Below, piece by piece: positions 25,286 through 33,500 of a stretch of DNA of 64,000 nucleotides (position 1 is the stretch's first letter; every line of letters starts with the position of its first letter). Origin of the DNA: Stygiobacter sp043807765. GTDB taxonomy: Bacteria; Bacteroidota; Ignavibacteria; Ignavibacteriales; Melioribacteraceae. The stretch is taken from positions 43,323-107,322 of the forward strand of contig JAZDFQ010000062.1 in NCBI GenBank assembly GCA_043807765.1, in the 5' to 3' direction. The notes beneath the pieces are model-generated. The model was not told where the DNA came from. It did not search any database and saw nothing but the letters and a program-made list of their open reading frames with translations. Made by a program: the position numbers and the translations under genes.

Positions 25286-25966
25286 GAAAGTCAAGAGCAA
25301 GAACAAAAAGGAAACAATCCAATTTTGCTTAACAGATTTTGCTGCTCTATAAATAACCGGCTGCTTTTTAATATCGATTAGACTTCTTCTGTCTAAGAGT
25401 TCGGTAATATTTTCAATAGGAATAAGCCTAAGATTTCTATTCGGATGATTCTCTTTTAGTGCAAGTAGTTTTTCTCTAGCTCTAGGTTCATCTGCTTTTG
25501 GAATTATAAAATATTCTACCGGAGAATAAAAAAATATTTTCACCTTATTCTGAATGTGATTCCCCGAAATAGGAATGACATTGCCGTTAGTTTCAATGCC
25601 ACCAGTAGAAGTTATGTTTTCTTTTATATGAACGAGATAAGGCAGATTATAGAATTTAGTCAGCTCTTCGATAAATCCAATTGTTAGAGCAATGCCAAGA
25701 GAATTGCCTTCATAACAAGCCGAGCGGTTTTCGAAGTAAATTATTACTTCGTGATGCGATTTTACTCTTCCATAATTATCGGCTAAGTATTTTAACGCAA
25801 AGTAAAAGCTCGTCTTAATTTGTTGTTCTAAGAGTTCATCCATCTTCTGCTGAGACGGAATGATGAGGAACGAATCAGCCGTCTTTGCTTTGCTAATCTT
25901 AATCTTAACGGATTCCAGAATTCCCAAAGTATTTTCGTAGTGTTGATTATTACAACTCTCAATCAA
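25271..25966 (-). CDS. Lon-like (S16) protease-domain protein with C-terminal membrane helix
   Basis: 231 aa, starting at TTG and overlapping the upstream gene by 4 bp. Residues ~55-190 resemble the Lon proteolytic domain without the ATPase: ACYEGNSLGIALTIGFIEELT places S89 at the position of the catalytic Ser, TGGIETNGNVIPISGNHIQNKVK follows the Lon TGEI...G.V.PIGG...K pattern with K141 or K143 as the catalytic Lys, and FYSPVEYFIIPKADEPRARE matches the IIPxxN segment. A hydrophobic helix lies at ~214-230, after which the frame stops at a GGATCC shared with the IS-like remnant, so the protein may be truncated. With the 129-aa helical protein upstream and the broken segment downstream it forms a three-part locus. 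Function unknown. Confidence 0.6.
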   Translation of the reverse strand: MIESCNNQHYENTLGILESVKIKISKAKTADSFLIIPSQQKMDELLEQQIKTSFYFALKYLADNYGRVKSHHEVIIYFENRSACYEGNSLGIALTIGFIEELTKFYNLPYLVHIKENITSTGGIETNGNVIPISGNHIQNKVKIFFYSPVEYFIIPKADEPRAREKLLALKENHPNRNLRLIPIENITELLDRRSLIDIKKQPVIYRAAKSVKQNWIVSFLFLLLTFLLGS

Positions 25967-26349
25967 AGGAAATGATATGCGTAAGAAGCAGTTGTAGTAT
26001 TTCCATTAAGAATAGATTCAAGAGTTTTCAGACTAAAAGTTAAATCGTTTGTTAAACGGGTAAGTTCGTTTTTCTTTTCCAGCGACTTACAATTGAATGC
26101 TAGTTTGTTGGTGAGCTCAATTAACGATCCAGAAATCTCCGGCGTTTGGTAAAACGAGCTATGATGATTTAACTCAGCAATAAAATCATCTAAGAATTCA
26201 TATGAATAAGCATTAAAAAGAATTTGGTTATCTGACTCAATAAGAATTTTGTAGAAATCAAATAACAGCCAAAGCTTAGTTCTGCCAAAAGAATAAGGCA
26301 GTGAACCAAGTAATTCTATTCTTTTTTGTTCAACAATAAAAGGGTTCAT
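25963..26349 (-). CDS. Helical protein of unknown function upstream of the Lon-like gene
   Basis: 129 aa from the ATG at 26349 (a TTG two codons earlier is the alternative). The sequence is mostly helical (LPYSFGRTKLWLLFDFYKIL ... LIELTNKLAFNCKSLEKKN ... LTRLTNDLTFSLKTLESIL) without transmembrane or signal segments. No family was recognised. Its stop overlaps the TTG start of the Lon-like gene (26-bp region 25950-25975 open in both frames), so the two are either translationally coupled or parts of one protein split by a frameshift. The next upstream sequence is the MITE-like repeat at 26412. Confidence 0.5.
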   Translation of the reverse strand: MNPFIVEQKRIELLGSLPYSFGRTKLWLLFDFYKILIESDNQILFNAYSYEFLDDFIAELNHHSSFYQTPEISGSLIELTNKLAFNCKSLEKKNELTRLTNDLTFSLKTLESILNGNTTTASYAYHFL

Positions 26350-26411
26350 TAGCAAGCAATTGAATTAGGTGTAATTTAAGTAAAATGCTTGAAAGTTAAG
26401 ATTGCTTACTG

Positions 26412-26512
26412 TAGGGTACTTCTAAAAACTAACTTTTGAAAATATTTACCGCAGAGAACGCAAAGAAAACGCAAGAAACACAAAGGAAATTGTTGTTTTT
26501 AGAAGTGCCCTA
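26412..26512. mobile_element. MITE-like element, copy 1 (101 bp)
   Basis: Terminal inverted repeats TAGGGTACTTCTAAAAAC (26412-26429) and GTTTTTAGAAGTGCCCTA (26495-26512) pair at 17 of 18 positions. The interior contains ACCGCAGAGAACGCAAAG and AAAACGCAAG. A second element with the same ends and a similar interior lies at 37803-37900. No coding capacity; a 70-codon open frame runs through it by chance. Confidence 0.75.
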
Positions 26513-26590
26513 TATTCAAAAAGGAACCACATACACCTTGATAACTAGAAATAATATTTTTTCTAAGTTGAAATATGCGACTAAAAAGAA

Positions 26591-26623
26591 AAGCTATCTC
26601 GAAATTATTTTTCGGGATAGCTT
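26591..26623 (-). terminator. Hairpin terminator after the nucleotidyltransferase gene
   Basis: Arms AAGCTATCTCGAAA and TTTCGGGATAGCTT (13 of 14 paired) with a 5-nt loop; on the minus strand the stem is followed by TTCTTTTTAG. It lies ~73 bp downstream of the stop codon at 26696. Confidence 0.65.
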
Positions 26624-26695
26624 CTTATTTACGTTAAGGAGGTATTAACGTATGTTTATCATCACTTTCAAAGTAGAACGTTTAAGATATTGGCT

Positions 26696-27703
26696 CTAGG
26701 CATTTAAATATCTGTTCTGATTTTGTTTGTTCATTACCGGTTTAATCAGAGGTAACTGCTTTTTGCTCTTTATTCTATTTATATCATATTGAACTCTTTG
26801 TTCCTCGCCCCAGTCGCTCCAATGAACATTCTTTACTTCCAATACACGAAGGCAATTAGTAATTTTTTCAAGAACCATTGAGGAAAAATTTGCTAATGGA
26901 ATATCCGGGTAAGTGTATTCTGCAATTACACTTTCCTCGGAAGAATTAATATTTGAGCGAATTGCACTAAAAGCATTATACACTTCCGGCAAGCATTGTT
27001 TGATGTATTTAATAAATACCGAGCTCTTGCCAATTAAAACAAAGGTATTTATTAAGCACTGTTTCGAAAATAATTGCTCGGATATTTCGCGGGTTGGTTT
27101 CTCCCAAAATCTGCCTACATTAGCAATGTTTGCTCTAAAATTTTCATGGATTGGATCTCCGCGTTCGATCCAGCCATATCCGCTTTCTATTATTTCCGGT
27201 TTTATACCGAGCATTACAATTGAATCCGGACTACTTTCTACAAACAGTCTTGCTTCATTCACACAATTCATGAAGTAGTTTTCCTCTTCAATGAAATGAT
27301 CTGATGGAAATATTGCAACAACGGAATCCGGGTCCATATCGAAAATCTTTAACATAGGGTAAAGAACACCGGCTACAGTATCTCTGGCACAAGGCTGAAT
27401 AACAATTGTATCTTCCGGCTGATCATGTAAATCTTCAACATAGTAGTGCAGATGATCTTTATTAACAACTGTTAAAATTTGTTTTGAAGGAATAATTATG
27501 CGAACTCTTTCTACTGTGTGCCTTATTAACGACCGTGTACCGATAAGCGTACAATATTGTTTCGGTCTATGATAGCCGTAAATTTTTCTTGTGAAATCAC
27601 TTAGTCTTGTACCCTCACCACCGGCGAGGACTATACCCCATAAGTCATTGATGTAATGAGAATCAGTTTTGGGAAGAGCATTACTATTGATAATAGTATT
27701 CAT
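26696..27703 (-). CDS. Mannose-1-phosphate guanylyltransferase-like sugar nucleotidyltransferase
   Basis: 335 aa from the ATG at 27703, preceded by GAGGAAG; an upstream TTG adds two residues. The N-terminus WGIVLAGGEGTRLSDFTRKI ... RPKQYCTL is the GxGxR(x)nK nucleotide-binding signature of sugar-phosphate nucleotidyltransferases, and the PKQY form is typical of the ManC/GMP (mannose-1-phosphate guanylyltransferase) group. FPSDHFIEEE (~137-146) is the metal-binding FPxDH motif of the same group, and EKPTRE follows. There is no C-terminal phosphomannose isomerase domain. It would make a GDP-mannose-type donor for glycans, but the sequence is divergent and the sugar is uncertain. It does not share an operon with glycosyltransferases here; the neighbours are the Lon-like locus and an MCP gene. 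Confidence 0.75.
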   Translation of the reverse strand: MNTIINSNALPKTDSHYINDLWGIVLAGGEGTRLSDFTRKIYGYHRPKQYCTLIGTRSLIRHTVERVRIIIPSKQILTVVNKDHLHYYVEDLHDQPEDTIVIQPCARDTVAGVLYPMLKIFDMDPDSVVAIFPSDHFIEEENYFMNCVNEARLFVESSPDSIVMLGIKPEIIESGYGWIERGDPIHENFRANIANVGRFWEKPTREISEQLFSKQCLINTFVLIGKSSVFIKYIKQCLPEVYNAFSAIRSNINSSEESVIAEYTYPDIPLANFSSMVLEKITNCLRVLEVKNVHWSDWGEEQRVQYDINRIKSKKQLPLIKPVMNKQNQNRYLNA

Positions 27704-27909
27704 TTTCAATCTTCCTCATTTTCAGTGCAACTAAATTTTATAAGATAGTGTTATTGATAAAAAACAACTCTCTCAGAAATATTTTTAGAGTTACACTGAG
27801 TTTGTCGGAAGGTGGTAATCTTAGATAATAGCCATAGTCCGACAAGCTCTCAATGATAAAATGTAAATATTTCCGGAGATTCCCAATAGAATTATTTATG
27901 ATTCTAATA

Positions 27910-27933
27910 GAGGCAGCAAAATAATACTGCCTC
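27910..27933 (-). terminator. Hairpin after the MCP gene
   Basis: Perfect arms GAGGCAG/CTGCCTC with a 10-nt loop, ~24 bp downstream of the MCP stop codon at 27957. The T-tract is weak, so it may be a partial terminator or an RNA-stabilising stem. Confidence 0.45.
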
Positions 27934-27956
27934 CTCAATTGCAAGTTTGTCTGATC

Positions 27957-29897
27957 TTAGCCTTGTAATAACTTGCTTAACTTCCCATTTTTTTGGACAG
28001 AGTATTGACTTCTTTCACTCTTGGACTGAGATTCATCAGTCTTAAATTGCGAAATCATATCCTGAAGATTTACAGCCAACCGGTTTAAGTCTTCTGTTGC
28101 TTGTGCGATTTGCTGAGTTGCAATAGATGACTGCTGTATGACGCTGTTTATTCCGTCTATACTTTTGCTGGTTTGTTCAGTAGCCGATGATTGCTCTTCA
28201 CTTGTTGCAGCAACTTGATTGATCACGTCAACTACTTGTTCTGCCGCATTTATAATTTCATTAAGAGATTCGCCGGCTCTGGAAGCTAGTTGTTTTCCTT
28301 TTTCTACTTCTCTAGTTCCTTCATCCATAGAAACGACAGCTTCGCCGGTATCTTTTTGTATCCGCTTAATCATTACGGCTATTTCTTTTGTAGCTTTGGT
28401 AGTTCTTTCAGCTAACTTTCTAACCTCATCGGCAACAACTGCAAAGCCTCTTCCTTGTTCTCCTGCTCTAGCTGCTTCTATTGCTGCGTTCAACGCAAGC
28501 AGATTTGTTTGATCTGCTATATCATCTATTACTTGTACTATCTCTCCTATTTGGTCGCTTCCTTTACCCAATTCTTTAACTGTTTCGGCAGCTTTGGAAA
28601 CAACTTCGGCTACCCGGTTCATTCCCTCAACAGTTTCCCTAACTACTTTTCCTCCTTCTTTTGCTATTGCACCGGCATTTTTAGCATTCTGTGCAGCTAG
28701 TGTTGAATTTTTAGATGTTTTCAGAATTGTTTTAGTCATCTGTTCTACAGCGCTAGCAACTTCACTTACTTGCGAGCTTTGTTCTTGTGTACCGGCAGCT
28801 AACTCTTCCGTACTAGAGGAGATTTCGCTGCTTGCGCTAACTGTTGAATAAACAGCTTGAGTAATATCTACAATTAAAGAACCTATTTTTTTTACAGATT
28901 GATTAAACCCGGCAAACAATTTTCCTATTTGATCATCATTTTCAATTTCCAGTTCTACTGTAAGATCTCCTTCAGAGAATTGTTCCATAGAGGCTAGAAG
29001 AATACCGGTCTTATTGGAAAGGTAATCCCTTTGAGCTTCGCTTTCGCGAACCGCTAGTTCAACCTTTCGCTCAACGCTTTTCTTTTCTTCATTCAACTGT
29101 TCGCTGGCAATTTTTATTTTTTCAACCATTTTGTTAAAGGCATTTGAGAGCTTTCCAATCTCATCCTTGGTAGTGCAATTTACTACTTGAGTCAAGTCAC
29201 CTTCGCTAACCTTAACAGCTGCATCAGCTAAACGATTAACCGGCTGAGTGATTAAACCAATTATCCAGCGAGCTGTAAAAATGGAAAGAATTAGAACGAG
29301 AAAAATCATTGAAACCAACCAGATAGTTCGAACACTAATAACCTCCTGTGTTTCAGTTACGATTGCAGAGTTAGAAACACTTGCCAGTTTAACTACTTCA
29401 TCAATTGCCGCCCTATGCTTAGCGTAAGATTCCTTTAATTGAGTATCCAGCAATGTATGAGCCAGTTCAATGTTGCCGCTTCTAATTGCGGGAATAAAGA
29501 GATCATTTTTAACTCTTAGAAACTCAAGAGCGGGCTTGTAAGAATCTTCTACCATAATTTTTTTTATGTCGCTCTCTTCCAAATCGTTTACCCAGTATTT
29601 ATGGCGCGCATGGTATTCTTCTTCAAGTTTTTGGCTTCTCTCTATCAGCGAAGCAGTTTCCGTTTCGCTTTTTGATTCTATCAATTGGTAGAGTGTCATA
29701 TAGGATTCCAAAAGATATTCCGGAGGTGGTAAAATATCTGCTATTAAGTCTTTGCCTTGTACTATTTTCTGGTACAGAGTACCGTTTACTTTAACTTTGT
29801 TGAGAGTTAAATAAGAATAACTACCAAAGGAAATTAGCCCGATACACATTATTGTGATTAGTATCCAAAGTTTACGAGATATACTTAAGTTTTTCAT
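27957..29897 (-). CDS. Methyl-accepting chemotaxis protein (4HB-type sensor, HAMP, MCP signal)
   Basis: 646 aa. Transmembrane helix 1 at ~11-31, a helical periplasmic four-helix-bundle-like sensor (~32-188), transmembrane helix 2 at ~190-211, HAMP at ~212-265 (TQPVNRLADAAVKVSEGDLTQ), then a second HAMP-like stretch (ASMEQFSEGDLTVELEIENDDQIGKL) and the MCP signalling hairpin with the conserved tip DQTNLLALNAAIEAARAGEQ. It should pass ligand signals to a CheA-CheW complex. The cysteine-rich sensor-like protein ends only 4 bp upstream, so the two are cotranscribed and may work together. Its signalling region is almost identical over ~100 residues to the second MCP at 31274-33469, suggesting duplication or gene conversion. 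Confidence 0.93.
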   Translation of the reverse strand: MKNLSISRKLWILITIMCIGLISFGSYSYLTLNKVKVNGTLYQKIVQGKDLIADILPPPEYLLESYMTLYQLIESKSETETASLIERSQKLEEEYHARHKYWVNDLEESDIKKIMVEDSYKPALEFLRVKNDLFIPAIRSGNIELAHTLLDTQLKESYAKHRAAIDEVVKLASVSNSAIVTETQEVISVRTIWLVSMIFLVLILSIFTARWIIGLITQPVNRLADAAVKVSEGDLTQVVNCTTKDEIGKLSNAFNKMVEKIKIASEQLNEEKKSVERKVELAVRESEAQRDYLSNKTGILLASMEQFSEGDLTVELEIENDDQIGKLFAGFNQSVKKIGSLIVDITQAVYSTVSASSEISSSTEELAAGTQEQSSQVSEVASAVEQMTKTILKTSKNSTLAAQNAKNAGAIAKEGGKVVRETVEGMNRVAEVVSKAAETVKELGKGSDQIGEIVQVIDDIADQTNLLALNAAIEAARAGEQGRGFAVVADEVRKLAERTTKATKEIAVMIKRIQKDTGEAVVSMDEGTREVEKGKQLASRAGESLNEIINAAEQVVDVINQVAATSEEQSSATEQTSKSIDGINSVIQQSSIATQQIAQATEDLNRLAVNLQDMISQFKTDESQSKSERSQYSVQKNGKLSKLLQG

Positions 29898-29901
29898 TTT
29901 T

Positions 29902-30444
29902 CTACTCGTGCTTAATTATGAAAGTACAAGTATGGGCTCCATCATTTCTGCACGGGTCTTTTTCGCTATGAGTTATGTTTACAAACCCTGTTCCTATGGC
30001 GAATTTTCTAGATAATGATGTAATTAGTCCTTTATCAAAACTGCAAGGATAAGGATTGTGGCAAACCATTTTTGATGTTGAGATATCAACTTTTTCATAT
30101 TTGTAATTGCCGATATCACCACCTCTATGATTCATATGATAGGCAACATCGAGAATAGAAAGCGCTTTATCTAGATTATTTATTTCCGGCGGGAATTTTG
30201 CGTTCTCCGGTATCTTCGTACCGATTTTCATTACTGTTGCAGGACCAATTTTTTCAGCTATTTCCTTAAAAGCATTTAGCCAGGACTGCTGCGAATACCA
30301 TTGACCCGGACGTGGATCATTTATTCCATTATTTGACAGAATTTTCAATGCGGAACTCTTGAAGCTTCCCATTCCTTCAATAACGGAAAGAACTGTTTCA
30401 CCATTTACTTCAACATTTGGTGAAAATGCTTTGTAATGCGACAT
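29902..30444 (-). CDS. Cysteine-rich soluble sensor-like protein (V4R-like), MCP partner candidate
   Basis: 180 aa, cytoplasmic, with a strong AGGGAGG site before the ATG. The N-terminal half is helical (VNGETVLSVIEGMGSFKSSALKIL). The C-terminal half carries four Cys in a spaced pattern: MVCHNPYPCSF, then EKDPCRNDGAHTCTF (spacing about C-5-C ... C-7-C) plus an FDKGLITSL segment. This layout resembles V4R (4-vinyl reductase) domains, which bind small hydrophobic ligands or metal, but the match is by eye and weak. It lies 4 bp upstream of the MCP gene and downstream of a STAS-like gene, in a sensory cluster. A role as ligand or redox sensor that feeds the MCP is inference. Confidence 0.4.
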   Translation of the reverse strand: MSHYKAFSPNVEVNGETVLSVIEGMGSFKSSALKILSNNGINDPRPGQWYSQQSWLNAFKEIAEKIGPATVMKIGTKIPENAKFPPEINNLDKALSILDVAYHMNHRGGDIGNYKYEKVDISTSKMVCHNPYPCSFDKGLITSLSRKFAIGTGFVNITHSEKDPCRNDGAHTCTFIIKHE

Positions 30445-30528
30445 GTGAACCTCCCTTATTTTGTATTTGTTATTTTTCGTAAAGCCAGCATTTCTCTGCT
30501 GTTTTTACTTATTCTAACTCCTTTCAAA

Positions 30529-30558
30529 TTGAGAGCTGTTAAAACCCACAGCTCTCAA
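30529..30558 (-). terminator. Strong hairpin between the STAS-like and the V4R-like genes
   Basis: Perfect 11-bp arms TTGAGAGCTGT/ACAGCTCTCAA with an 8-nt loop, ~90 bp downstream of the STAS-like gene stop on the minus strand. It is followed by TTTGAAAGG, a weak T-tract. It may separate two transcripts or act as an attenuator. Confidence 0.55.
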
Positions 30559-30645
30559 TAACTTTGTTAACTAATTTTTGTAATAAACGAATGATAAGTT
30601 TAGTACCATTTCCGTATTACTTTTTTTCAGAAAAGGTACAACTTC

Positions 30646-31062
30646 CTATTTAACGTCTCTAAGAAATTCCATAGCGTCTGCCAAGGAACCAACTTCGACA
30701 AGTTGAATTCCGTTTGGACCGGCTTTTGATGAATATTTTCTTACCGTAATTTTAGCAAGTGCGTCATGTTGCGGAGGAACAGTAATAAAGTACTTAACGC
30801 CGTTTTTTGCAAACGCTTGGAAAACATCGTTAGCAATGAAATCTTGAATCTCGGGTGAAAAAACACCCACGGCACGGCTCGAATCTACAATGTACGCATT
30901 TCCCGAAGACATACTTAAATGAGTAAGTCCTTTGTCGAGAACAGCCGTTTTAAATTCGTCCAATGTTACGGCATGAGACTGCCAGGTGTCAAGAATAGCT
31001 TTTGCTTCGGGAAGCCAATTGACATCCATTTTTCCGGAAATAGAATAGACTTTCTTTTGCAT
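30646..31062 (-). CDS. STAS-like/anti-sigma-antagonist-type domain protein
   Basis: 138 aa from the ATG at 31062, which has GGAG 9 bp before it; a GTG at 31071 is the alternative. Residues ~45-135 alternate strands and helices with NAYIVDSSRAVGVFSPEIQDFIANDVFQAFAKNGVKYFITV, similar in layout to the STAS/SpoIIAA fold. Proteins of this kind act as switch components by binding kinases or other sensors. The conserved phosphorylatable Ser of true anti-anti-sigma factors is not obvious (DSSRAVG is a candidate at ~S55-S56). It lies between two MCP genes with the V4R-like gene, next to the 154-bp inverted-repeat element in its leader. The function is unknown and the family call tentative. Confidence 0.4.
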   Translation of the reverse strand: MQKKVYSISGKMDVNWLPEAKAILDTWQSHAVTLDEFKTAVLDKGLTHLSMSSGNAYIVDSSRAVGVFSPEIQDFIANDVFQAFAKNGVKYFITVPPQHDALAKITVRKYSSKAGPNGIQLVEVGSLADAMEFLRDVK

Positions 31063-31098
31063 ATTTCCCACTCCAATTAGTTATGATAGTTATGTTAT

Positions 31099-31252
31099 TT
31101 ACTGGAGTAACGCAAAACAACTTTGTTATATAATCATCCGGTTTTGTCATTCGGCAAAAGCCGGGGTCCATGTTTTTGTTTCGCTTTCAAATAATGGATA
31201 CGGACTTTTGCTTTTATGATTATACAATTTTGTTTCTACGTAACTCCAGTAA
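31099..31252. repeat. 154-bp element with ~40-bp imperfect inverted ends and internal hairpin
   Basis: TTACTGGAGTAACG at 31099-31112 pairs with CGTAACTCCAGTAA at 31239-31252, and the similarity continues inward through AAACAA..TTG and TATAATCAT for about 40 bp with small gaps. Inside lies a further stem CCGGTTTTG/CAAAAGCCGG (31138-31164). It is located between the MCP stop and the start of the STAS-like gene, 37 nt before that start. It could be a MITE-like element or a structured 5' leader RNA. Confidence 0.65.
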
Positions 31253-31273
31253 TTAAAGTACATTTTTATACTC

Positions 31274-33469
31274 TTAGTACGAGCTTCTTAATAGTTTTTT
31301 GCTGCTTGAATGCGAAACTTTATAGCCGTTATTCCCTTGCGATTCAATCTTAAACTGCAATATCAACTCTTGTAAGTTGGAAGTAAGCCGGTTCAAGTCT
31401 TCAGCCGCGCGGGCTATCTGCTGCGTGCCGCTTGCTGCTTCATGCGTTACATTACTAATTGATTCAATATTTCTTGTTATCTGTTCCGATGATGCTGATT
31501 GTTCTTCGCTTGCAGCGGCTACCTGGTTTATTACGTCTACAACAAGCTGTGCTGCATTAATTATTTGCTGTAAAGACTCTCCGGCTTTCTCTGCTAATTC
31601 TCTTCCTCTTTCTACTTCCTTAGTTCCTTCATCCATAGAAACAACTGCTTCGCTCGTATCTTTCTGAATTCGTTTTATCATTACAGCAATTTCTTTGGTT
31701 GCCTTTGTTGTTCTCTCTGCCAGTTTTCTTACTTCATCTGCAACTACTGCAAAGCCTCTTCCTTGCTCTCCGGCACGCGCTGCTTCTATTGCAGCATTTA
31801 GTGCAAGCAGATTTGTTTGGTCGGCAATGTCATCAATTACTTGAACTATTTCACCTATCTGGTCGCTTCCTTTACCAAGTTCTTTTACTGTTACTGCTGC
31901 GCGCGAAACTACCTGAGCAACACGGTTCATTCCTGCTACCGTTTCTTGAACTACCTTACCGCCTTCTTTGGCTATCAAGCCGGCATTCTTAGCATTTTCA
32001 CTTGCAGAGTTTGCGTGCCTACTTGTTTCCATAATTGTTGTTGCCATCTGGTTTATTGCTGTAGCAACTTCTTGAGACTGCGAACTTTGTTCTTGTGCGC
32101 CGGCTGCTAATTCTTCTGTGCTTGATGAAATTTGGTTACTTGCGCTTGCCGTTGCACTTACAGCTTCGGTTAGATTATTTACCAGATGACTAATATTCTT
32201 AACCGACTTATTGAATCCATCGAACAACTTGCCTATTTGATCATCTTTTTCGACATCGAGTTCAACAGTTAAATCACCTTGAGCAAACTGATTCATTACT
32301 TCCATCATTTCGGCAGTCTTTAAAGTCAGATAATCTTCTTTTTCCTTCATCTCGGTTATATCAGCAACGTATTCTAAAGCGCCAATAATATTGCCGGTTT
32401 TATCTTTTATTGGTGCGCCTGTGTACATAATTGACATTGAATTTCCGTTCGGGTTTGCAATTGTTTCTTCTGTCTTAATTTTATCTGTATTTATTGCCTG
32501 CGCACAAGCACATTTTGCAGTTCTACAGTGACCGGTCTTAAAATGGTCGTGACATTTTTGACCAACCAGTTCTTGCTGGCTTTTTCCTACAACCGAGGCT
32601 CCGGCTTTGTTCATGTATTGAATACCGAATTCCTTATTAATAATCATTACCGGCGTTGGGAGGTTATCAAGATATTGGAGCTGCTCGGTTATTTTATCAA
32701 TCATCATATTAAAAGATTTAGCAAGAATGCCTATCTCATCTGTTGAACTAACGTTGACTTCAACATTCTTTTCACCCCGGGCAAATTTATCTACCGCAGT
32801 TACAAGATAGTTAACCGGTTTGCTAATTAAGTTCGAAATAAAAAATCCCAATCCAACTGCTAAAAGAACGCCAAACACCACGAGTATAGCCATCAATTTA
32901 ATTGCGGCTTCAGCTTCAGAGACATTTAATTCGCTCCTCTTTTTAGCTTCAGAAATATTCATTTCTTCCATTTGTACAAATAAGGCTTGAGTTTTCTTGC
33001 GCACTGTTTCCATTTCGCCCCGGTACAATGCAAGGGCTTCTGCGGTATTATTCTGTTTAGCAAGTTCAAGAACTTTTTCTCTTACAGGTTTATAGGCTTC
33101 AAAACTTGCTATCCATTCTTCGAACATTTTTTTATCATCGTCATCAATGTAGGTAGCTTTGTATTCAGGAATCAGCTTTTCAATTTCGGCATCACGTTCG
33201 GCAATCCTTTTTAGCTGGTCTTCTTTTAGGTCATTATCGGCAGCATTAATAACTTCTATAACATTTGCTCTCTGCCTTTGAAAGCTTGTAGAAATTTCCC
33301 CAAGTACAGCAAGCGCAACAGTGTTTTTTTCGTATAAAGTTATAGAGCGTTCATGTACGTTTTCAAGACTTACTATCCCCTCGTAGCCTATTATTCCAGC
33401 AAAAACAGCCACAAGACAAAAACCGATGAATAATTTTGCGCTTACCTTTAAGTTTTTAAACCAATTCAT
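31274..33469 (-). CDS. Methyl-accepting chemotaxis protein with 4HB sensor, HAMP and Cys-rich PAS domain
   Basis: 731 aa. Transmembrane helix 1 at ~10-30; a four-helix-bundle MCP sensor (~31-188, GFCLVAVFAGIIGYEGIVSLENVHERSITLYE is a typical 4HB_MCP opening); transmembrane helix 2 at ~190-212; HAMP to ~266; PAS at ~267-385; a second HAMP-like segment; and the MCP hairpin with DQTNLLALNAAIEAARAGEQ. The PAS domain has a cysteine/histidine cluster, KCHDHFKTGHCRTAKCACAQA (~304-324), which may bind a metal or sense redox state. The protein would report to CheA through CheW. The neighbours are an OMP-like gene, cheW, an unknown gene and the broken receiver gene downstream of it. The signalling region is nearly identical to that of the MCP at 27957-29897. 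Confidence 0.93.
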   Translation of the reverse strand: MNWFKNLKVSAKLFIGFCLVAVFAGIIGYEGIVSLENVHERSITLYEKNTVALAVLGEISTSFQRQRANVIEVINAADNDLKEDQLKRIAERDAEIEKLIPEYKATYIDDDDKKMFEEWIASFEAYKPVREKVLELAKQNNTAEALALYRGEMETVRKKTQALFVQMEEMNISEAKKRSELNVSEAEAAIKLMAILVVFGVLLAVGLGFFISNLISKPVNYLVTAVDKFARGEKNVEVNVSSTDEIGILAKSFNMMIDKITEQLQYLDNLPTPVMIINKEFGIQYMNKAGASVVGKSQQELVGQKCHDHFKTGHCRTAKCACAQAINTDKIKTEETIANPNGNSMSIMYTGAPIKDKTGNIIGALEYVADITEMKEKEDYLTLKTAEMMEVMNQFAQGDLTVELDVEKDDQIGKLFDGFNKSVKNISHLVNNLTEAVSATASASNQISSSTEELAAGAQEQSSQSQEVATAINQMATTIMETSRHANSASENAKNAGLIAKEGGKVVQETVAGMNRVAQVVSRAAVTVKELGKGSDQIGEIVQVIDDIADQTNLLALNAAIEAARAGEQGRGFAVVADEVRKLAERTTKATKEIAVMIKRIQKDTSEAVVSMDEGTKEVERGRELAEKAGESLQQIINAAQLVVDVINQVAAASEEQSASSEQITRNIESISNVTHEAASGTQQIARAAEDLNRLTSNLQELILQFKIESQGNNGYKVSHSSSKKLLRSSY

Positions 33470-33500
33470 TTTTTACTCCTATACTTGTATTAATTTGTAA

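Noticed and set aside
26436..26648. 70-codon plus-strand frame
   Set aside because: It lies across the MITE-like element and the terminator hairpin and has the low complexity of those repeats.
27738..27944. 68-codon minus-strand frame upstream of the nucleotidyltransferase gene
   Set aside because: It runs through the MCP terminator hairpin, with no ribosome site or recognisable motif.
31699..32110. Plus-strand frames with Leu-rich, TM-like translation opposite the MCP gene
   Set aside because: They are antisense shadows of the strongly conserved MCP hairpin coding sequence.
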